Origin: Actinomadura livida
GTDB lineage: Bacteria > Actinomycetota > Actinomycetes > Streptosporangiales > Streptosporangiaceae
Length of the DNA: 62,542 nt
Direction: 5' to 3'
Assembly: GCF_014648675.1 (NCBI RefSeq)
Contig: NZ_BMRO01000008.1
Span: forward strand, 296,322-358,863
Under the pieces are notes generated by a model. That model worked only from the letters and a program-made list of their open reading frames with translations, was not told the DNA's origin and did no database searches. A program made the position numbers and the translations under genes. Below are positions 33,098-40,793 of this stretch, one piece after another; the stretch's first letter is position 1; every line of letters begins with the position of its first letter.

Positions 33098-33481
33098 GTG
33101 AAGGGTCTGGGAGAGCTTGAACGCACGGTCATGGAGGTCCTCTGGGCGAGGGAGGACGCCGGTGGCCAGGCCGCGACCGCCCGCGACGTCAGCCGCGCCC
33201 TCGCGAACGACCGCGACCTCGCGCACACCACCGTCATGACGGTGCTGGACAGGCTCGCCAAGAAAGGCTTCCTCGCCCGCGAGCGCGACGGCCGCGCCTG
33301 GCGGTACCGGCCGATGGCCAGCCGGGAGGGATACGTGACCGAGCTGATGCTGGGCGCTTTGAACGAGACGGGCGACCGGGACGCCGCGCTCGCCCACTTC
33401 GTCCGGTCCGTGTCGGAGGACGAGATCGACGTCATCCGCGAGACCCTGGCCGGTCTCATGAGCAAGGAACCACCGGCATGA
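33098..33481 (+). CDS. BlaI/MecI/CopY family repressor
   Basis: 127 residues. The winged helix reads LGELERTVMEVLWARED, then HTTVMTVLDRLAKKGFLARERDGRAWRYRP, key parts TVMTVLDRL and RAWRYRP. The C-terminal dimer domain is short. It is followed in an ATGA overlap by a membrane M56 peptidase, the standard BlaI-BlaR1-like pair. The palindrome upstream suggests autoregulation. No beta-lactamase gene is nearby, so the output is unknown. Confidence 0.9.
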   Translation: MKGLGELERTVMEVLWAREDAGGQAATARDVSRALANDRDLAHTTVMTVLDRLAKKGFLARERDGRAWRYRPMASREGYVTELMLGALNETGDRDAALAHFVRSVSEDEIDVIRETLAGLMSKEPPA

Positions 33482-34386
33482 CCGGCACCGCCCTGCTCGC
33501 ATTGATCTCCCTGGGGACCGTCGGCGGGGCGCACCTGCTGTCCCGGGCCCGGTGGACGTGGCGGACGCCGCGCACCGGCATCGCGCTCTGGCAGGCCCTC
33601 GGGCTGTGCTGGGGCGTCGCCACGATCGGCGCGCTGCTCGGCCTCGCGCTGCTGCCGTACGGGAGCGGCGTCCTCGGCGGGCTGCCCGGCCTGTACGACG
33701 ACCAGGCCGCCCGGCTCGGCGCCGTGGAGGTGGCCGCGCTGCTCTCCGCCGTCAGCCTCACCGGCGTGCTGCTGGTCATGCTGATGTACGCGCTGGTGCA
33801 GGTCGTGCGGGACCGGCGGCGGCACCGGGCGCTGCTCGCGCTGGTGTCGCGCCGCGACTCGGCCGTCCCCGGAACCCTCGTCGTCGACCACCCCGGCGCC
33901 GCGGCGTACTGCGTGCCGGGGGTCCGCTCGTCGAAGGTCGTCGTCAGCGCCGGGACGCTCGCGCTGCTCGACCGCGGGGAGCTGGCCGCGGTGCTCGCGC
34001 ACGAGCGCGCCCACGTCCGCGAGCGCCACGACCTGGTGCTGCTCCCGTTCACCTCGCTGCGGCAGGTGTTCCCGCAGTTCCGGCTGGTCGCCCGGTGCCT
34101 GGACGCGGTGGAGCTGCTGATCGAGATGGCCGCCGACGACCGGGCCCGCACGGGACGGCCGCCGCGCGACCTGGCGACCGCGCTGCTGCGCTTCGCCGCC
34201 GCCCGCCCGGCCGCCGCCCCGTCCGGGACGCTCGGGGTGGCCGCGCACGGCAAGATCCCGGTGATGGCGCGGGTGAACCGGCTGCTGGAGCCGGAGCCGC
34301 TGCCCCGCCCCGCCCGCGTCGCCGCCACCGTCGCCGTCCCGATCATCGCCGGCCTCCCCCTACTTCTCCTGGTCCTGCCTCATTAG
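33478..34386 (+). CDS. M56 family membrane metallopeptidase
   Basis: 302 residues with membrane helices at about 1-20, 37-60, 80-107 and 280-300. The zincin motif HERAHVRERHD (HExxH, about residue 178) lies between. There is no C-terminal penicillin-binding sensor, so it is shorter than BlaR1. It probably cleaves or inactivates the BlaI-type repressor encoded just before it on an unknown signal. That is inference from the pair. Confidence 0.88.
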   Translation: MTGTALLALISLGTVGGAHLLSRARWTWRTPRTGIALWQALGLCWGVATIGALLGLALLPYGSGVLGGLPGLYDDQAARLGAVEVAALLSAVSLTGVLLVMLMYALVQVVRDRRRHRALLALVSRRDSAVPGTLVVDHPGAAAYCVPGVRSSKVVVSAGTLALLDRGELAAVLAHERAHVRERHDLVLLPFTSLRQVFPQFRLVARCLDAVELLIEMAADDRARTGRPPRDLATALLRFAAARPAAAPSGTLGVAAHGKIPVMARVNRLLEPEPLPRPARVAATVAVPIIAGLPLLLLVLPH

Positions 34387-35853
34387 TCAGGCGGTCGTCG
34401 GGACGGATTCGGCGGGCGCTTCCGCGGTGCCCGCCGGGGGCCTCGGGTTGCGCAGGACGAGGAGTGAGACGGCGAGGGCGGCGACGAGCAGGCCCGCCGA
34501 GACGCTGAACGCCAGGTGGTATCCGCCGGTGAGCGCGGCGGCCTCGCCGTCCCCGCCCGCCCGCAGGCCCTCGACGCGGGAGGCCGCGAGGGTGGTCAGC
34601 ACCGCGACGCCGAGGGCCATCCCGACCTGCTGGACGGTGTTGAACAGCCCGGACGCGAGACCCGCGTCGTCCGGGCGGGCGCTGGACATGCCGAGCGCGG
34701 TCAGCGACGGCAGGACGAGCCCGCCGCCCGCGATCAGGACGAACACCGGGAGCAGGTCGGTGACGTAGTCCGCGTGCACCGGGACGGTCGTGAGCAGGAG
34801 CATCGCGCCGCTCAGCAGCACCAGCCCGGCGATCAGCACGAGGCGCTCGCCGAACCGGTTCGACAGCCGGGCCGAGACGAACAGCGACACCGCACCGATG
34901 GACACGGCCGCCGGGAGCATCGCCAGACCGGTGTCGAGCGCGCTGTACCCGAGGACCCGCTGCATGTAGAGGGCCACGATGACCTGGAACGAGAACATCG
35001 CCGACAGCGTGAGCAGCTGGACGGCGTAGGCGCCCGCCACGTTGCGGGAGCGCAGGATCCGCAGCGGCATCAGCGGGGTCGCGGCGGTGGCCTGCCGGGC
35101 GGCGAACCCGGCGAGCAGGACGAGCGACACCGCGCCGAGGCCGAGGGTGTGCGCGGACGCCCAGCCGTGCTGCTCGACCTTGACGACCGTGTAGATCCCG
35201 AGCATCAGCCCGGACGTGACGAGGAGCGCCCCGGCCAGGTCGGCGCCCGCCGACAGGCCGATGCCGCGGTCGCGCGGCAGCGCCGGGAGGGCGAACAGGA
35301 TCGTGGCGAGGCCGATCGGCAGGTTGATGAAGAAGATCCAGTGCCAGCCCAGCACATCGGTGAGCACCCCGCCGAGCACCTGCCCGATGGACGCGCCGGC
35401 CGCGCCGGTGAAGCTGAAGATCCCGATGGCCTTGGCGCGTTCGCGGGCGTCGGTGAACAGCGTCACCAGGATGCCGAGGACGACAGCGGTCGCGAGGGCG
35501 CCGCCGACACCTTGCAGGAACCGCGCGGCGATCAGCATCCCGGCCGTACCGGCGGCCCCCGCGAGCACGGACGCCGCGGTGAACAGCGCGTTCCCGGCGA
35601 GGAACATCGTCCGGCGGCCGACGAGGTCGCCGAGCCGCCCGGCGAGGAGCAGCAGGCCGCCGAGGGGGATCAGGTAGGCGTTCATGATCCAGCTGAGCCC
35701 GGCGGGGGAGAAGCCGAGGTCCTGCTGGATGGCGGGGGCCGCGACGGTGACGATGCTGCCGTCGAGGATCGCCATGAGCATCGTGGTGGACAGTACGGCG
35801 AGCGCCGCCCAGCGGGAGCGGAGTCGCGTGGTCTTTTCCTGGTTCGTCGACAC
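34387..35853 (-). CDS. DHA2-type MFS drug exporter
   Basis: 488 residues with fourteen predicted helices. The start is LMAILDGSIVTVAAPAIQQDLGFSPAGLSWIMNAYLI, and GGRRTMFLAGNALFTAASVLAG-like and FLQGVGGALATAVVLGILV motifs follow; the key blocks are the family's D-G-S-I-V-T-V and G-R-R. It belongs to the EmrB/QacA drug:H+ antiporters. A MarR gene lies upstream on the same strand with an inverted repeat between them. Confidence 0.88.
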   Translation of the reverse strand: MSTNQEKTTRLRSRWAALAVLSTTMLMAILDGSIVTVAAPAIQQDLGFSPAGLSWIMNAYLIPLGGLLLLAGRLGDLVGRRTMFLAGNALFTAASVLAGAAGTAGMLIAARFLQGVGGALATAVVLGILVTLFTDARERAKAIGIFSFTGAAGASIGQVLGGVLTDVLGWHWIFFINLPIGLATILFALPALPRDRGIGLSAGADLAGALLVTSGLMLGIYTVVKVEQHGWASAHTLGLGAVSLVLLAGFAARQATAATPLMPLRILRSRNVAGAYAVQLLTLSAMFSFQVIVALYMQRVLGYSALDTGLAMLPAAVSIGAVSLFVSARLSNRFGERLVLIAGLVLLSGAMLLLTTVPVHADYVTDLLPVFVLIAGGGLVLPSLTALGMSSARPDDAGLASGLFNTVQQVGMALGVAVLTTLAASRVEGLRAGGDGEAAALTGGYHLAFSVSAGLLVAALAVSLLVLRNPRPPAGTAEAPAESVPTTA

Positions 35854-35863
35854 AGGAAAGACC

Positions 35864-35883
35864 GTAACAGATAGTTCTGTTAC
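35864..35883. promoter_or_regulatory. Inverted repeat between MarR and the MFS exporter
   Basis: GTAACAG (35864-35870) and CTGTTAC (35877-35883) flank 6 nt, directly upstream of the exporter start. A second repeat, ATAGTTC/GAACTAT (35871-35877, 35899-35905), overlaps it. Confidence 0.5.
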
Positions 35884-35901
35884 AGACGATCCTTGTCGGA
35901 A

Positions 35902-36402
35902 CTATTTCGTCCGCTCGCGTGCCCGGCGCACCGGCTGGGGGCTCTCCGAGGGGGTGGCCAGATGCCCGGTGACCAGGGTGTTCAGTGCCCGCAGGAAGAC
36001 CTCGCGGTCCGCCTCCGGCAGCGAGCCGAGAGCGGCCTCGTGGACGCCGTCCGCGATCCGCTGGCTGCGCGCGGCGACCCGGGCGCCCTCCTCGGTGACC
36101 GCGATGATCCGGGCGCGCCGGTCCCGGGACGACGGGCGGCGCTCGGCGAGCCCGGCCTTCTCCAGGGCGTCCACCGTCACGACCATGGTCGTCTTGTCCA
36201 TGTCGCCGATCTCGGCGAGCTGGATCTGGGTGCGCTCCTCCTCCAGCGCGTGCACCAGGACGCAGTGCATGCGCGGCGTCAGCCCGATCTCGGCGAGCGC
36301 CGCCGTCATCTGGCTGCGCAGGACGTGGCTGGTGTGGTCGAGCAGGAAGGACAGGTCCGGGCTCGTGCGCTCCGGTGACCTGCGCGGGGTCATCGCGGTC
36401 AT
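35902..36402 (-). CDS. MarR family regulator
   Basis: 166 residues. The winged helix reads TQIQLAEIGDMDKTTMVVTVDALEKAGLAERRPSSRDRRARIIAVTEEG; the key parts are DKTTMVVTVDALEKAGL and SRDRRARI. It is encoded upstream of the drug exporter on the same strand, 48 nt apart, and is likely to repress it. TAGGCT (36409-36414) lies 6 nt upstream of the ATG at 36402, suggesting a leaderless message. Confidence 0.87.
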   Translation of the reverse strand: MTAMTPRRSPERTSPDLSFLLDHTSHVLRSQMTAALAEIGLTPRMHCVLVHALEEERTQIQLAEIGDMDKTTMVVTVDALEKAGLAERRPSSRDRRARIIAVTEEGARVAARSQRIADGVHEAALGSLPEADREVFLRALNTLVTGHLATPSESPQPVRRARERTK

Positions 36403-36463
36403 ATCCCCAGCCTACCCAAATGGTCCCGTTCCGGATTATCTAGGAGCGGCCGCATCGGTCGGC

Positions 36464-36469
36464 TATGCT
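36464..36469 (+). promoter_or_regulatory. -10 box of the trpS attenuator transcript
   Basis: TATGCT is followed by 7 nt and the GTG of the leader peptide at 36477, so the leader may itself be leaderless. Confidence 0.55.
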
Positions 36470-36476
36470 CGACGGC

Positions 36477-36515
36477 GTGACCCGCACCGCGTGCCCGAGC
36501 TGGTGGCCGTCCTAG
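36477..36515 (+). CDS. Trp-rich leader peptide of the trpS attenuator
   Basis: GTG start, 12 residues: MTRTACPSWWPS, with two adjacent Trp codons at 36501-36506 and the stop at 36513-36515. Translation stalling at the Trp codons would decide the fold of the RNA just downstream. An in-frame ATG at 36465 would extend it by four residues but lies inside the -10 box. The peptide itself needs no function. Confidence 0.8.
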   Translation: MTRTACPSWWPS

Positions 36516-36573
36516 GACGGCCGACTCGCACACGCCCCGGGGCCGTCCGCTGGACGGCCCTTCTCTCTTCCTC
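36505..36573 (+). terminator. Four-segment transcription attenuator ahead of trpS
   Basis: Segments 1 and 3 are GGCCGTCC (36505-36512, 36541-36548); segments 2 and 4 are GGACGGCC (36515-36522, 36552-36559). Pair 3:4 forms the terminator, extended to 9 bp with loop GCT and followed by a T/C run (36561-36573). Pair 2:3 is the antiterminator. Segment 1 begins inside the second Trp codon, so a ribosome stalled there masks it and favours read-through. Confidence 0.82.
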
Positions 36574-36624
36574 GGTGACGCGGCCCGTCCGGCGGGACCG
36601 GCGCCGCCGATCTGAGGAGAGACC

Positions 36625-37653
36625 ATGGAGACCGCCCTCGAAGACCGCATCGCCCTCGAAGACCGCATCGCCGCCGAGCCCGGCTCGTTCCGGATCCTGA
36701 CCGGCGACCGCCCCACCGGCCCGCTCCACCTCGGCCACTACTTCGGCACCCTCGCGAACCGGGTACGGCTCCAGCGCGCGGGCGTCGAACTGATCGTGCT
36801 GGTCGCCGACTACCAGGTCCTCACCGACCGGGACGTCGCCGACCGCCTGCCGGAGCACGTCGAGGGGCTCGTCGCCGACTACCTCGCCGCCGGCATCGAC
36901 CCGTCCGGCGCGACGATCTTCCGGCACAGCGCCGTCCCGGCCCTGAACCAGCTCCTGCTGCCGTTCCTGTCGCTGGTGTCGGTCGGCGAGCTGCGGCGCA
37001 ACCCCACCGTCAAGGACGAGATCGCGGCGGCGCGGCGGGCGTCGGTCAGCGGCCTGATGTTCACCTATCCCGTCCACCAGGCCGCCGACATCCTGTTCTG
37101 CAAGGCGAACCTCGTCCCCGTCGGCCGGGACCAGCTCCCGCACCAGGAGATCACCCGGACGATCGCGCGCCGCTTCAACGAGCGCTACGGGCGGGTGTTC
37201 CCCGTCCCGGACGCGCTGCTGTCGGACGCGCCGAGCCTCCTCGGGACCGACGGCCGGAAGATGAGCAAGAGCCGCGGCAACGCCATCGCCCTGTCGGCCG
37301 GACCGGACGAGACCGCCCGGCTGATCCGGCGCGCGGTGACGGACGGCGACCGGCACATCGCCTACGCGCCGGACACCCGTCCCGAGGTGTCCAGCCTGGT
37401 GCTGCTCGCCGCGCTCTGCCAGGGCCGCGATCCGCACGAGGTCGCCGCCGAGATCGGCGACGGCGGAGCCGCCGCGCTCAAGGAGGTCGCGACCGACTCC
37501 GTCAACGAGTTCCTGCGCCCGATCCGCGCCCGCCGCGCCGAGCTCGCCGCCGACCGGGCGTACCTGCGGAGCGTCCTCGCCGACGGCAACGAGCGTGCCA
37601 ACACCGTCGCGAACCGAACCCTGGACGAGGTCAGGGCGGCGATGGCGATGTGA
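36625..37653 (+). CDS. trpS: Tryptophanyl-tRNA synthetase, auxiliary/inducible type
   Basis: 342 residues. The class I signatures are HLGH at 35-38 and KMSKS at 212-216. The region RILTGDRPTGPLHLGHYFG is of the type found in the auxiliary, indolmycin-resistant TrpRS1 of Streptomyces coelicolor, whose gene is also under ribosome-mediated attenuation (published case, recalled). TGAGGAGAG before ATG 36625 gives a clear start. The first residues carry an 18-bp tandem repeat. Resistance here is inference. Confidence 0.92.
   Translation: METALEDRIALEDRIAAEPGSFRILTGDRPTGPLHLGHYFGTLANRVRLQRAGVELIVLVADYQVLTDRDVADRLPEHVEGLVADYLAAGIDPSGATIFRHSAVPALNQLLLPFLSLVSVGELRRNPTVKDEIAAARRASVSGLMFTYPVHQAADILFCKANLVPVGRDQLPHQEITRTIARRFNERYGRVFPVPDALLSDAPSLLGTDGRKMSKSRGNAIALSAGPDETARLIRRAVTDGDRHIAYAPDTRPEVSSLVLLAALCQGRDPHEVAAEIGDGGAAALKEVATDSVNEFLRPIRARRAELAADRAYLRSVLADGNERANTVANRTLDEVRAAMAM
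36634..36669 (+). repeat. 18-bp tandem repeat in the trpS N-terminus
   Basis: Two identical 18-bp units (36634-36651, 36652-36669) encode ALEDRI twice, before the conserved core. Confidence 0.7.
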
Positions 37654-37656
37654 CCT

Positions 37657-38274
37657 CTAGCGGGGCCCGATGCCTTCGAGGACGGTGGCGACGAGGTCGT
37701 CGACCTTCTCCGGGGAGGTGCGCGGGGCGGTCCCTTCGCCCTGCAGCAGCACCGACAGCACGGCCTCGTGGCACACCCCGACGATCATGGAGGTCGCCGC
37801 CTCGACCCGCGCGCCGGCGGCGATGCGGCCGAGGTCGCGCTCGCCCCGCAGGTAGCGGGCGAGCCGGTCGCGCCAGTCCCCGCCGCCGCCGTTCAGCGCC
37901 GTGAACCGGTCGAGGACCCGCGGCTGCGCGAGCAGGCCGGCCAGCGCGGGCAGGAGCCCGTCGTGCAGGAGCAGCCCGTGCTCGACGTAGACGCGCAGGT
38001 TCGCCTCGACCGTCGCGTCGCCGGGCTCGGGCAGCGGCGGCAGCGTGCGCCCGATGGCCTCGACGCGCGCCCGCAGCGCCTGGGCGAGCAGCTCCTCCTT
38101 GTCGGCGAAGTGGTTGTAGAGGACGCCGTCGGCGACCCCGGCCTCCCGGGCGATCGCCCGGACGGTCAGGCCCGCCGTCCCGCGCTCGGAGATCATCCGC
38201 TCGGCCGTGACGATCAGGTGCTCGCGCAGCGTCCGGTCGCCGGCGCGCAGCGCCGCCGCTTTTCGAGGTGACAT
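37657..38274 (-). CDS. TetR family regulator closing a methyltransferase operon
   Basis: 205 residues. The HTH (about 17-65) reads LIVTAERMISERGTAGLTVRAIAREAGVADGVLYNHFADKEELL; key parts are ERGTAGLTV and VLYNHFADKEELL. Its ATG overlaps the stop of the preceding gene by one base (TGATG), so it is the last gene of a three-gene operon. The two-copy palindrome ahead of the operon (40031-40058) is its likely operator. Confidence 0.87.
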   Translation of the reverse strand: MSPRKAAALRAGDRTLREHLIVTAERMISERGTAGLTVRAIAREAGVADGVLYNHFADKEELLAQALRARVEAIGRTLPPLPEPGDATVEANLRVYVEHGLLLHDGLLPALAGLLAQPRVLDRFTALNGGGGDWRDRLARYLRGERDLGRIAAGARVEAATSMIVGVCHEAVLSVLLQGEGTAPRTSPEKVDDLVATVLEGIGPR

Positions 38275-39182
38275 CACCCCGCATCGTAGTGAGCCAGCGT
38301 GAAGCCGTGCGCGGCGAGTTCCGGCAGGAAGTCCGGGCCCACGGCGTCCTCGATGTGCCGGACGCCGGGGGCCGCCCCGGCCAGCCGCCGGACGACCAGC
38401 GCGGCGCCCAGTCCCGTCGCCCGGCTCTGCCTGCGTCCCGCGAACGACCGCACCGACCCGCCGGACGCGACCGCCACCGCGAACCCGTCGCCGCCGACGT
38501 GCAACCGGCGGAACGCGGCCCGCACCGCGCGGGCGTCGCGGAACGGCGCGAGGCGCGGCAGCAGGGCGGTGAGGGCGCGCGAGTCCAGGCACAGGCCCGT
38601 CCGGACGCGGCCGGGGAGGGTGTACTGGTCGGAGAACGGGAAGCGGTGGACGGTCCGGACGCCGTACGGTTCCGGGAAGCGCATCCGCCACGGCTCGCCG
38701 ATGCCGCCGAGGGAGTCCAGCGTCCACTCCACGGCGGACGGCCCGTGCTCGCCGGACCCCACGAGGACGCCGATCTCGACGTCCGCGCCGCCGAACTCGC
38801 GTGCCAGAAGGTTCGTGACGCCGGGTGCGAGGCCCACGCTCAGCACCGCCGTGGCGTTCCCCTCGACCGCGAGCCCGTCGAGCTTCTCGATGCCGGACAG
38901 CACCTCGTGCGAGGCGGAGACGTCCACGTAGTGGACGCCCCGCCGCAGGCACGCCTCCGCGACGCGCGCGTTCTCCCGCTCGGCGCACATGACCACGGCG
39001 TCGGCGTCCAGGTCCAGGTCGTCGTGCCGCAGGTCGATCCGCATCGGGGTCGTGCCGTACACCGTGCTGGCCTTCGCGGGATCCCGGCCTGCGACGACCA
39101 CCTCTGACACGTGCCCCAGCAGTCCCGCGGCGACCTCGCGGCCGACCGCCCCGTACCCGCCGAGCACCACGACGCGTTCCAA
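38274..39182 (-). CDS. Saccharopine dehydrogenase-like NAD(P)-binding protein
   Basis: 302 residues. The Rossmann start is VVVLGGYGAVGREVAAGLL, and DADAVVMCAERENARVAEACLRRGVHYVDVSA follows as in saccharopine-dehydrogenase NADP-binding proteins. The true substrate is unknown; many such proteins are not lysine enzymes. The start is a TTG at 39182 with AGGGGA upstream, 8 nt after the methyltransferase stop. It is the middle gene of the operon. Confidence 0.8.
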   Translation of the reverse strand: MERVVVLGGYGAVGREVAAGLLGHVSEVVVAGRDPAKASTVYGTTPMRIDLRHDDLDLDADAVVMCAERENARVAEACLRRGVHYVDVSASHEVLSGIEKLDGLAVEGNATAVLSVGLAPGVTNLLAREFGGADVEIGVLVGSGEHGPSAVEWTLDSLGGIGEPWRMRFPEPYGVRTVHRFPFSDQYTLPGRVRTGLCLDSRALTALLPRLAPFRDARAVRAAFRRLHVGGDGFAVAVASGGSVRSFAGRRQSRATGLGAALVVRRLAGAAPGVRHIEDAVGPDFLPELAAHGFTLAHYDAG

Positions 39183-39190
39183 GGCGTCCC

Positions 39191-40018
39191 CTATGCCCGC
39201 GCGGTGACGAGCCAGGCCGCGCCCCGCAGGCGGACGGCCCCGTCGCGCTCGAACGGCCGCATCGCCTCCGTGATGATGTCGACCAGTTCCGGGCTCTCGC
39301 CGTAGTTGTAGCGGATCGGGCCCCAGCCGGCGAAGAACTCGCCCGCGTCGCGGGCGTCCCGTCCCTCGACCTGCTCGGCGTGCACCTTGCGGCAGGCCAC
39401 ACTGCGAAACCCGGCCTCCTCCAGGACCTCGCGGACCCGGTCGGGTTCGGACAGCGACAGCGGCCCGCCGTCGTGCCCGACCGGGGCGTGGCCGAGCGGC
39501 GGCAGCGCCGCGAGGACCTTGCCGATGTCGTTCTCCGCGATCGGCGCCATCGACAGGAACGCCAGGCGCCCGCCCCCGCGCAGCGCCCGCCGGATGTTGC
39601 CGAACGCGGCGACCGGGTCGGCGAAGAACATCACCCCGAACCGGCTGACCGCGACGTCGAACGCGCCGGTGGCGAACGGGTAGACCTGCGCGTCGCCCTG
39701 CTCGAACGTCACGTTCGCGACGCCCTCCTCTCCGGCGAGGGAGCGCGCGCGGGCGAGCATCGGCGCGGAGAGGTCCACGCCCGTCGCGCTTCCGAGCCTG
39801 GCCTGCCCGGCGGCCAGCCGGGTGACCTGGCCGCTTCCGCAGCCGATGTCGAGCACGCGGTCGCGCGGCCCGATCGCCGCCCCCTCCAGCAGGTATCCGT
39901 TGAAGGCGCCGTTCCCCGCGTCGTACCGGTCGTGGTGGTCGGCCCAGTGCCGCCCCTCGTACCCGTTCCACGCCTCGTACTGCGCCACGTTGACGATCTC
40001 CGGAGTACCGGATCCCAT
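39191..40018 (-). CDS. Class I SAM-dependent methyltransferase
   Basis: 275 residues. SAM motif I is VLDIGCGSGQVTRLAA (about 54-69). It is the paralogue of the gene at 24091-24927: the N-terminal QYEAWNGYEGRHWADH, GDAQVYPF and VMFFADPVAAFGNIRRAL are nearly shared. Each copy lies under its own TetR regulator. The substrate is unknown. GGAGGGGAC directly upstream of the ATG at 40018 gives a firm start. It is the first gene of a three-gene operon. Confidence 0.87.
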   Translation of the reverse strand: MGSGTPEIVNVAQYEAWNGYEGRHWADHHDRYDAGNGAFNGYLLEGAAIGPRDRVLDIGCGSGQVTRLAAGQARLGSATGVDLSAPMLARARSLAGEEGVANVTFEQGDAQVYPFATGAFDVAVSRFGVMFFADPVAAFGNIRRALRGGGRLAFLSMAPIAENDIGKVLAALPPLGHAPVGHDGGPLSLSEPDRVREVLEEAGFRSVACRKVHAEQVEGRDARDAGEFFAGWGPIRYNYGESPELVDIITEAMRPFERDGAVRLRGAAWLVTARA

Positions 40019-40030
40019 GTCCCCTCCATA

Positions 40031-40058
40031 TGAACGAATGTTCATGAACGTATGTTCA
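40031..40058. promoter_or_regulatory. Two abutting 14-bp palindromes, candidate TetR operator
   Basis: TGAACGAATGTTCA (40031-40044) and TGAACGTATGTTCA (40045-40058) each have the form TGAAC-N4-GTTCA and differ at one base. They lie 12 nt before the operon's first ATG, where a bound TetR would block transcription. Confidence 0.72.
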
Positions 40059-40121
40059 TAATGAGCGCCGACCCCGCCCGGCGTCAAGGCCCGGATTCGA
40101 GGCCGCCGGCGACCCTGTCTA

Positions 40122-40139
40122 GAACGGAATTCTTCGTTC
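40122..40139. promoter_or_regulatory. Inverted repeat upstream of the TetR gene at 40155
   Basis: GAACG (40122-40126) and CGTTC (40135-40139) flank 8 nt that include GAATTC. It lies just before the -10 box TAGCAT (40143-40148). Confidence 0.45.
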
Positions 40140-40142
40140 CCC

Positions 40143-40148
40143 TAGCAT
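40143..40148 (+). promoter_or_regulatory. -10 box, leaderless TetR gene
   Basis: TAGCAT is followed by 6 nt and the ATG at 40155. Confidence 0.5.
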
Positions 40149-40154
40149 GGGGGC

Positions 40155-40793
40155 ATGGAGACCACGGCACGGGCGCCCATGAGCGGGCGCAAGGCGCAGG
40201 CGGCTCGCAACGACACGCTCATCCGGGAGGCGGCGCGGGCGGTGTTCACCGCTGACCCCGACGCGCCGATCTCGGCGGTGGCCGAGCAGGCCGGCGTGGG
40301 CATCAGCGCGCTGTACCGCCGCTACAAGAGCAAGGAGGACCTGCTGCAGAAGCTCGCCGACGAGGGCATGGACCGCTACCTCGCCCAGGTGGAGGCCGCG
40401 CTGGCGGACGAGCGCGACGCCTGGGAGGCGTTCGCCGGGTTCATGCGCCGCTGCCTGGACATCGGCGCCGGGTCCTTGACGATGCGGCTCGCGGGCAGCT
40501 TCGAGGTCACCGAGGAGATGAGCCGCAAGGGCCGGGAGATCCACCTCGCGACCACGCGGCTGCTGGAGCGCGCCAAGGAGGCAGGGGCGCTGCGGCCCGA
40601 GATCGAGGTGGGGGATGTCTCGGTGATCCTGGAGCACCTGCATGGCATCCGCATCGGCGACGACGAGCGCATGAACCGGCTCCAGCACCGGTATCTCGCC
40701 CTGATCCTGGACGCGCTGCGGCTCACGGACGCGGAGAAGCTGCCCGGCCCGGCCCCGACCTGGCAGGAGCTCCGGGGACGCTATGACGACTGA
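40155..40793 (+). CDS. TetR family regulator linked to AlkZ-like gene
   Basis: 212 residues. The HTH (about 18-66) reads NDTLIREAARAVFTADPDAPISAVAEQAGVGISALYRRYKSKEDLL; key parts are PISAVAEQAGVGISALYRRY and KSKEDLL. Its 3' end overlaps the glycosylase-like gene by 11 bp, so the two are co-transcribed. The inverted repeat at 40122-40139 suggests autoregulation. The message is probably leaderless. Confidence 0.87.
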   Translation: METTARAPMSGRKAQAARNDTLIREAARAVFTADPDAPISAVAEQAGVGISALYRRYKSKEDLLQKLADEGMDRYLAQVEAALADERDAWEAFAGFMRRCLDIGAGSLTMRLAGSFEVTEEMSRKGREIHLATTRLLERAKEAGALRPEIEVGDVSVILEHLHGIRIGDDERMNRLQHRYLALILDALRLTDAEKLPGPAPTWQELRGRYDD

